From: JBKEDC01 sp047974225
GTDB taxonomy: Bacteria > Bacteroidota > Bacteroidia > Bacteroidales > Prolixibacteraceae
Length of the DNA stretch: 33,749 nucleotides
Assembly: GCA_047974225.1 (NCBI GenBank)
Contig: JBKECD010000105.1
Span: 1 to 33,749, forward strand
Direction: 5' to 3'
The position numbers were made by a program, and so were the translations under genes. Of the stretch, positions 31,109 through 33,749 are shown piece by piece. Below the pieces are notes generated by a model. It was given only the letters and a program-made list of their open reading frames with translations, did no database searches and was not told the DNA's origin. Within the stretch, counting starts at the first letter, position 1. Every line of letters starts with the position of its first letter.

Positions 31109-32470
31109 ATGGCACTGATAGATGAAATAAAGAAAGGTGAGAGTAAGATTCTGGAGTTTAAAGAGACTTTGTCGGATAAGATGAAAATTATCAAGACAAT
31201 TATTGCCTTCTCGAATACGGCAGGGGGGAAGCTTTTAATTGGGGTCGATGATAAAGGAACAGTTGTGGGGGTAGATGATAATGCGGTTTTTGAGATGCAA
31301 GATACGGTGGCGTCAATTGTGTATGACAATTGCGCACCATATATTAGTCCAGAAATATATAATGTCAATATTGATGGTAAGATTGTACTTGTGGTGGAAG
31401 TGGTGAGAGGAAATCAAAAGCCATACTATTATAAAGCGAAGGGGCGAGACGAGGGGACATATTTTCGATTGGGAGCGACCAATCGGCAGGCAAGCATGGA
31501 CTATATCCAAGAGCTGGAGCGTCAGAAGCGAAATATTAGCTATGATGAAGAAATATGCTATGATGCGCTTTTGTCGGATTTGGATTGGAGTGTTTTGGCG
31601 AAGAAGTTTGATGAAGTAGGGAAGACATTGGATGAGGAAAAACTTCAAAACCTCAAGCTTATCAAGATAGAGGCAGGCAAGATTTACCCCACTAATGGCT
31701 TGATGATTATTCTTGGTAAGTTTCCGCATTGCACGGTGAAGTGTGCTCGATTTAAAGGGAAGACCATGGAGATATTCACCGACAAAAAAGAATATAGTGG
31801 AGATGTGTTCTCCATCTTGGAGCAAACTCAGAGCTTTGCATTAAATCACATCAACCTTAAGGGCGAGATATTGGGTTTATATCGGACTGATACCTATGAG
31901 ATACCTGTTCCAGCCATTCGTGAAGCTTTAATAAATGCAATTATTCATCGTGATTACACCAATCAAGGGCGAGATATTAAGTTGGGAATATATGATGATA
32001 TTTTGAACATTGTTTCTCCGGGTTCTCTGCCTAATAATATCACCATGGAGGATGTTTTCAGTGGCAGAAGTGAGGCGAGAAATAGGGTGGTGTCGAATGT
32101 TTTCAAAGAATTGGGCTTGATTGAGCAATGGGGAACAGGCATTGGGCGAATTATCTCTGCATGTGAGGCGCAAGGGATTCCAACGCCCAAGATTTCAGAG
32201 CAAAATGATTTCTTTGATGTGGAGATTGTGCGTCAGCAAGCGACCGATTACGACCGATTACGACCGATTACGACCGATTACGACCGATTAAGTCAGGCGG
32301 AAAAAGAAATTGTACAGTATCTCTTGGACAAGGGAGTGATTTCGAGAAAAGACGCTGTGGAATTGCTCGGTGTTGGAGAAACAAAAGTCAAAGAGATTCT
32401 AAATGCCTTAGTGGAGAAAGGAATTATTGTCAGAGAAGGACAGGGGAGGGGGACTTATTATAAGCTTTAG
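31109..32470 (+). CDS. AlbA_2 (Schlafen-like) putative ATP-binding transcriptional regulator
   Basis: About 453 residues. The N-terminal AlbA_2/Schlafen-type domain (GESKILEFKETLSDKMKIIKTIIAFSNTAGGKLLIGVDD) is followed by EGTYFRLGATNRQAS, a central divergent GHKL-type ATPase region (PAIREALINAIIHRDYTNQGRDIKLGIYDDILNIVSPGSLP and EQWGTGIGRII) and a C-terminal winged helix (EKEIVQYLLDKGVISRKDAVELLGVGETKVKEILNALVEKGII). Such proteins are usually annotated as regulators or RNA-binding proteins. Five copies of a 10-bp repeat (32241-32290) sit exactly in the linker before the winged helix. Loss of one copy creates an immediate TAA; gain of one reads another frame. ATG codons at 31100 and 31109 are both possible; I chose 31109 because of the -7 box at 31083-31090. 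Confidence 0.85.
   Translation: MALIDEIKKGESKILEFKETLSDKMKIIKTIIAFSNTAGGKLLIGVDDKGTVVGVDDNAVFEMQDTVASIVYDNCAPYISPEIYNVNIDGKIVLVVEVVRGNQKPYYYKAKGRDEGTYFRLGATNRQASMDYIQELERQKRNISYDEEICYDALLSDLDWSVLAKKFDEVGKTLDEEKLQNLKLIKIEAGKIYPTNGLMIILGKFPHCTVKCARFKGKTMEIFTDKKEYSGDVFSILEQTQSFALNHINLKGEILGLYRTDTYEIPVPAIREALINAIIHRDYTNQGRDIKLGIYDDILNIVSPGSLPNNITMEDVFSGRSEARNRVVSNVFKELGLIEQWGTGIGRIISACEAQGIPTPKISEQNDFFDVEIVRQQATDYDRLRPITTDYDRLSQAEKEIVQYLLDKGVISRKDAVELLGVGETKVKEILNALVEKGIIVREGQGRGTYYKL
32241..32290 (+). repeat. In-gene 10-bp repeat (CGACCGATTA x5), candidate phase-variation tract
   Basis: Five perfect contiguous copies of CGACCGATTA encode TDYDRLRPITTDYDRL in the domain linker of the AlbA_2 protein. 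The unit length is not divisible by three, so single-unit slippage changes the frame. With four copies the reading frame ends at TAA formed by the last TTA and the following A. Confidence 0.93.
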
Positions 32471-32664
32471 CTTCGCTTTAGCTTCGCTTTAGCTTCGCTG
32501 CTTTAGCTTCGCTGCTTTGCTTTCAGCGCCAACGGCAAAGCGCCAACGGCAAAGCGGCAACGCCAAAGCGCCAAAGGCAAAGCGGCAACGGCAAAGCGCC
32601 AATGGCAAAGCGCCAACGGCAAAGCGGCAAAGCCACTGCGCCAACGCCAAAGCCACCGCGCCGT
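32468..32664. repeat. GC-rich 11/14-bp tandem repeat array upstream of tetR
   Basis: The array starts at the stop codon of the AlbA_2 gene. First come TTTAGCTTCGC and TTTAGCTTCGCTGC units (11 and 14 bp), then from 32525 about nine 14-bp units of consensus AGCGCCAACGGCAA with C/G and A/T swaps. Each 14-mer is itself two similar 7-mers. It fills most of the 278-bp gap. An open frame on the minus strand (32489-32671) with an Ala/Leu/Arg/Cys repeat sequence is not called. Confidence 0.88.
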
Positions 32665-32685
32665 AAAGCAAACATTAAATAATTG

Positions 32686-32729
32686 AAAACTTAGGAAACT
32701 TTACGCATGTATGTAGTTTTCTAAGTTTT
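32686..32729 (+). promoter_or_regulatory. Probable TetR operator
   Basis: AAAACTTAGGAAACT (32686-32700) and AGTTTTCTAAGTTTT (32715-32729) form a 15-bp inverted repeat with one mismatch and a 14-bp spacer. The right arm ends 8 bp before the -7 box (32737-32744), over the expected -33 region, as for an autorepressor site. The T-rich end could also make it act as a terminator of the AlbA_2 transcript. Confidence 0.6.
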
Positions 32730-32736
32730 TTCGTTT

Positions 32737-32744
32737 TATATTTG
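32737..32744 (+). promoter_or_regulatory. -7 promoter box of tetR
   Basis: TATATTTG is a perfect TAnnTTTG box ending 4 bp before the ATG at 32749. The expected transcription start would fall at or next to the start codon, so the tetR mRNA may be leaderless. Confidence 0.55.
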
Positions 32745-32748
32745 TGCC

Positions 32749-33384
32749 ATGGAAAAACGAATTGCAGAAGTAACACAGAAAGCTTTCGAACTTTTCGCTC
32801 AATATGGCGTGAAGAGTGTGAGCATGGACGATATCTCTAGGGAGCTGGGGATATCGAAGAAAACTTTGTATCAGTTGGTGAAGGATAAGAATAGTTTGGT
32901 GATGACAGTCATCGACGATATGCGTGATAGCTTCAAGCAGTCATTGCAGGTGTTTCACGACACCTCGTATTCAGCCATTGAACAATTCTTTGTGATGGGA
33001 AGAAGCATGAACGATTCTTACGGAGATATTCAGGCGGCTTTTGTGCGTGATATGCAGAAGTATCACCCCAATGTCAATCGCACTGCCATTGTGGAGAAAG
33101 ATGAAATTTTGGAAGAGGCTTTCTTGGCAAACATCAAGCATGGCAAAGCCGAAGGCTTTTATTATGAAGATATAGACGATGAGATTGTGTCGAAAATCTT
33201 GCTTTCCTTTCATAAATATCTGCTTGGTCCTTCGAGCGATGCTTTTCCAGAGTTAGAAGCAAAAAAGACGGTGCACAGTGAGGTGTTTAAATATCACTTC
33301 CGAGGCATCTGCACCCCAAAAGGAATTGCGGAATTAGAAAATCAAATGAAGAAGAACGCACCGAATTGTGAGTTCATGAAATAG
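32749..33384 (+). CDS. TetR/AcrR family transcriptional regulator
   Basis: A 211-residue regulator with the N-terminal TetR helix-turn-helix: EVTQKAFELFAQYGVKSVSMDDISRELGISKKTLYQLVKDKNSLV (about residues 7-52). A helical ligand-binding and dimerisation domain follows. It is followed 245 bp downstream by the start of a TolC-like gene, the usual arrangement of a repressor heading a tripartite efflux operon, so it probably controls that operon and itself through 32686-32729. The inducer is unknown. Tandem repeats of one family lie on both sides of the gene (32468-32664 and 33385-33598). Confidence 0.92.
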   Translation: MEKRIAEVTQKAFELFAQYGVKSVSMDDISRELGISKKTLYQLVKDKNSLVMTVIDDMRDSFKQSLQVFHDTSYSAIEQFFVMGRSMNDSYGDIQAAFVRDMQKYHPNVNRTAIVEKDEILEEAFLANIKHGKAEGFYYEDIDDEIVSKILLSFHKYLLGPSSDAFPELEAKKTVHSEVFKYHFRGICTPKGIAELENQMKKNAPNCEFMK

Positions 33385-33598
33385 GCTTTGCCTTTGGCGC
33401 ATTGCTTTCAGCGCATTGCTTTCAGCGCTTTGCCTTTGGCGCATTGCTTTCAGCGCATTGCCTAGCGGCGCAGCCAAAGCACGAAGTAAAGCGGCGCAGC
33501 CAAAGCACGAAGTAAAGCAGCGAAGCTAAAGCGCCAACGGCACAGCCACAGCACGAAGTAAAGCAGCGAAGCTAAAGCGCCAACGGCACAGCCACAAC
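33385..33598. repeat. GC-rich 14-bp and 46-bp tandem repeat array downstream of tetR
   Basis: Begins immediately after the tetR stop. The left half is 14-bp units of the type TTGCTTTCAGCGCA and TTGCCTTTGGCGCA. The right half has two larger units starting CAGCCAAAGCACGAAGTAAAG or CAGCCACAGCACGAAGTAAAG, each ending in AGCGAAGCTAAAGCGCCAACGGCA (about 46 bp), and a shorter third unit of the same type. It shares AGCGCCAACGGCA and the TTTAGCTTCGCTGC complement with 32468-32664. It fills the whole tetR-tolC gap apart from the last 30 bp. Confidence 0.88.
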
Positions 33599-33629
33599 AA
33601 TTAGAAAATATATAAATTAATTAATAGAA

Positions 33630-33749
33630 ATGAGAATGAGAACACTACTCTGCTCGGCATTATTACTCTCGTGCGTGCAACTATTTGCGCAGGATAATGG
33701 TGCGAGCAACGGCGCAGGCGAAAGCTATACGCTGAGTCTGGACGAAGCC
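33630..33749 (+). CDS. TolC-family outer-membrane efflux protein (3' truncated by the window)
   Basis: The first 40 codons are present. They encode a signal peptide (MRMRTLLCSALLLSCVQLFAQ, cleavage after AQ likely) followed by a short Ala/Gly/Asn-rich stretch and YTLSLDEA, the conserved start of the mature domain in TolC-type outer-membrane factors (usually xLTLxEAL). Together with the upstream TetR gene it suggests an RND or MFP-type efflux operon continuing beyond the window. A second ATG at 33636 is possible. No promoter box is clear in the 30 bp ahead of it. Confidence 0.75.
   Translation, partial: MRMRTLLCSALLLSCVQLFAQDNGASNGAGESYTLSLDEA

Noticed and set aside
32489..32671. 60-residue Ala/Leu/Arg/Cys-rich minus-strand frame
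   Set aside because: It is translated 14-bp tandem repeat with no promoter and no family match.

Overview
The window looks like chromosome from a member of the Bacteroidota, probably order Bacteroidales. The basis is the gene content: DUF4293 and DUF1460 proteins, a DPP-IV-type S9 peptidase, a PorT/SprT-like outer-membrane protein beside ubiE, and SNF2, ABC-F and AlbA_2 proteins of the types common there. It is also the promoters: many genes are preceded by a TAnnTTTG -7 box, several with TTG exactly 19 bp upstream, and Shine-Dalgarno sites are mostly absent. No rRNA, tRNA, CRISPR array, transposase or prophage was seen.

Layout. Bases 1-117 are the end of an unrecognised gene plus a terminator, followed by a 42/43-bp tandem-repeat array (216-534) and an AI-2E-family transporter. 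Bases 1822-5898 carry a heme/tetrapyrrole run (hemA, hemC, hemD, hemB), with an ABC-F ATPase 1 bp behind it. At 7925-8649 lies a decayed AbiE-type toxin-antitoxin locus: the operator and the front of the antitoxin are joined to the back of the toxin by an internal deletion. Then come rlmB, an opposed M23 peptidase, a coiled-coil protein with zapA, rny, a DUF4293 membrane protein and a SNF2 helicase. A minus-strand block follows: fabD, a DPP-IV-like peptidase, an eight-PAS histidine kinase and a DUF1460 amidase-like lipoprotein. A 600-bp intergenic region with a second 42-bp array separates this from a plus-strand block: a tandem UspA-like protein, a PurM/PurL-related protein, ubiE, porT, an FAD-dependent oxidoreductase, an AlbA_2 protein with a frame-switching 10-bp repeat, and a TetR regulator followed by the start of a TolC-family gene.

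How the genes work together. HemA, HemC, HemD and HemB cover four steps from glutamyl-tRNA to uroporphyrinogen III (all except glutamate-1-semialdehyde aminomutase, not seen here). UbiE serves menaquinone synthesis. ZapA with its coiled-coil neighbour belongs to cell division, and RNase Y to mRNA turnover. TetR-TolC looks like the front of an RND-type efflux operon.

The most unusual content is non-coding. Gaps after stop codons are repeatedly filled by short-period tandem repeats (7-mers, 8-mers, 14-mers) that differ in sequence from place to place but share an architecture and a tail ending CACTAAAA or similar. One copy has replaced the end of the DUF1460 gene. Two arrays with unrelated sequence share a 42-bp period, about four helical turns, and each contains phased palindromes. 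No clearly new multi-gene system was found; the best candidates for undescribed biology are these repeat families and the phase-variable AlbA_2 gene.
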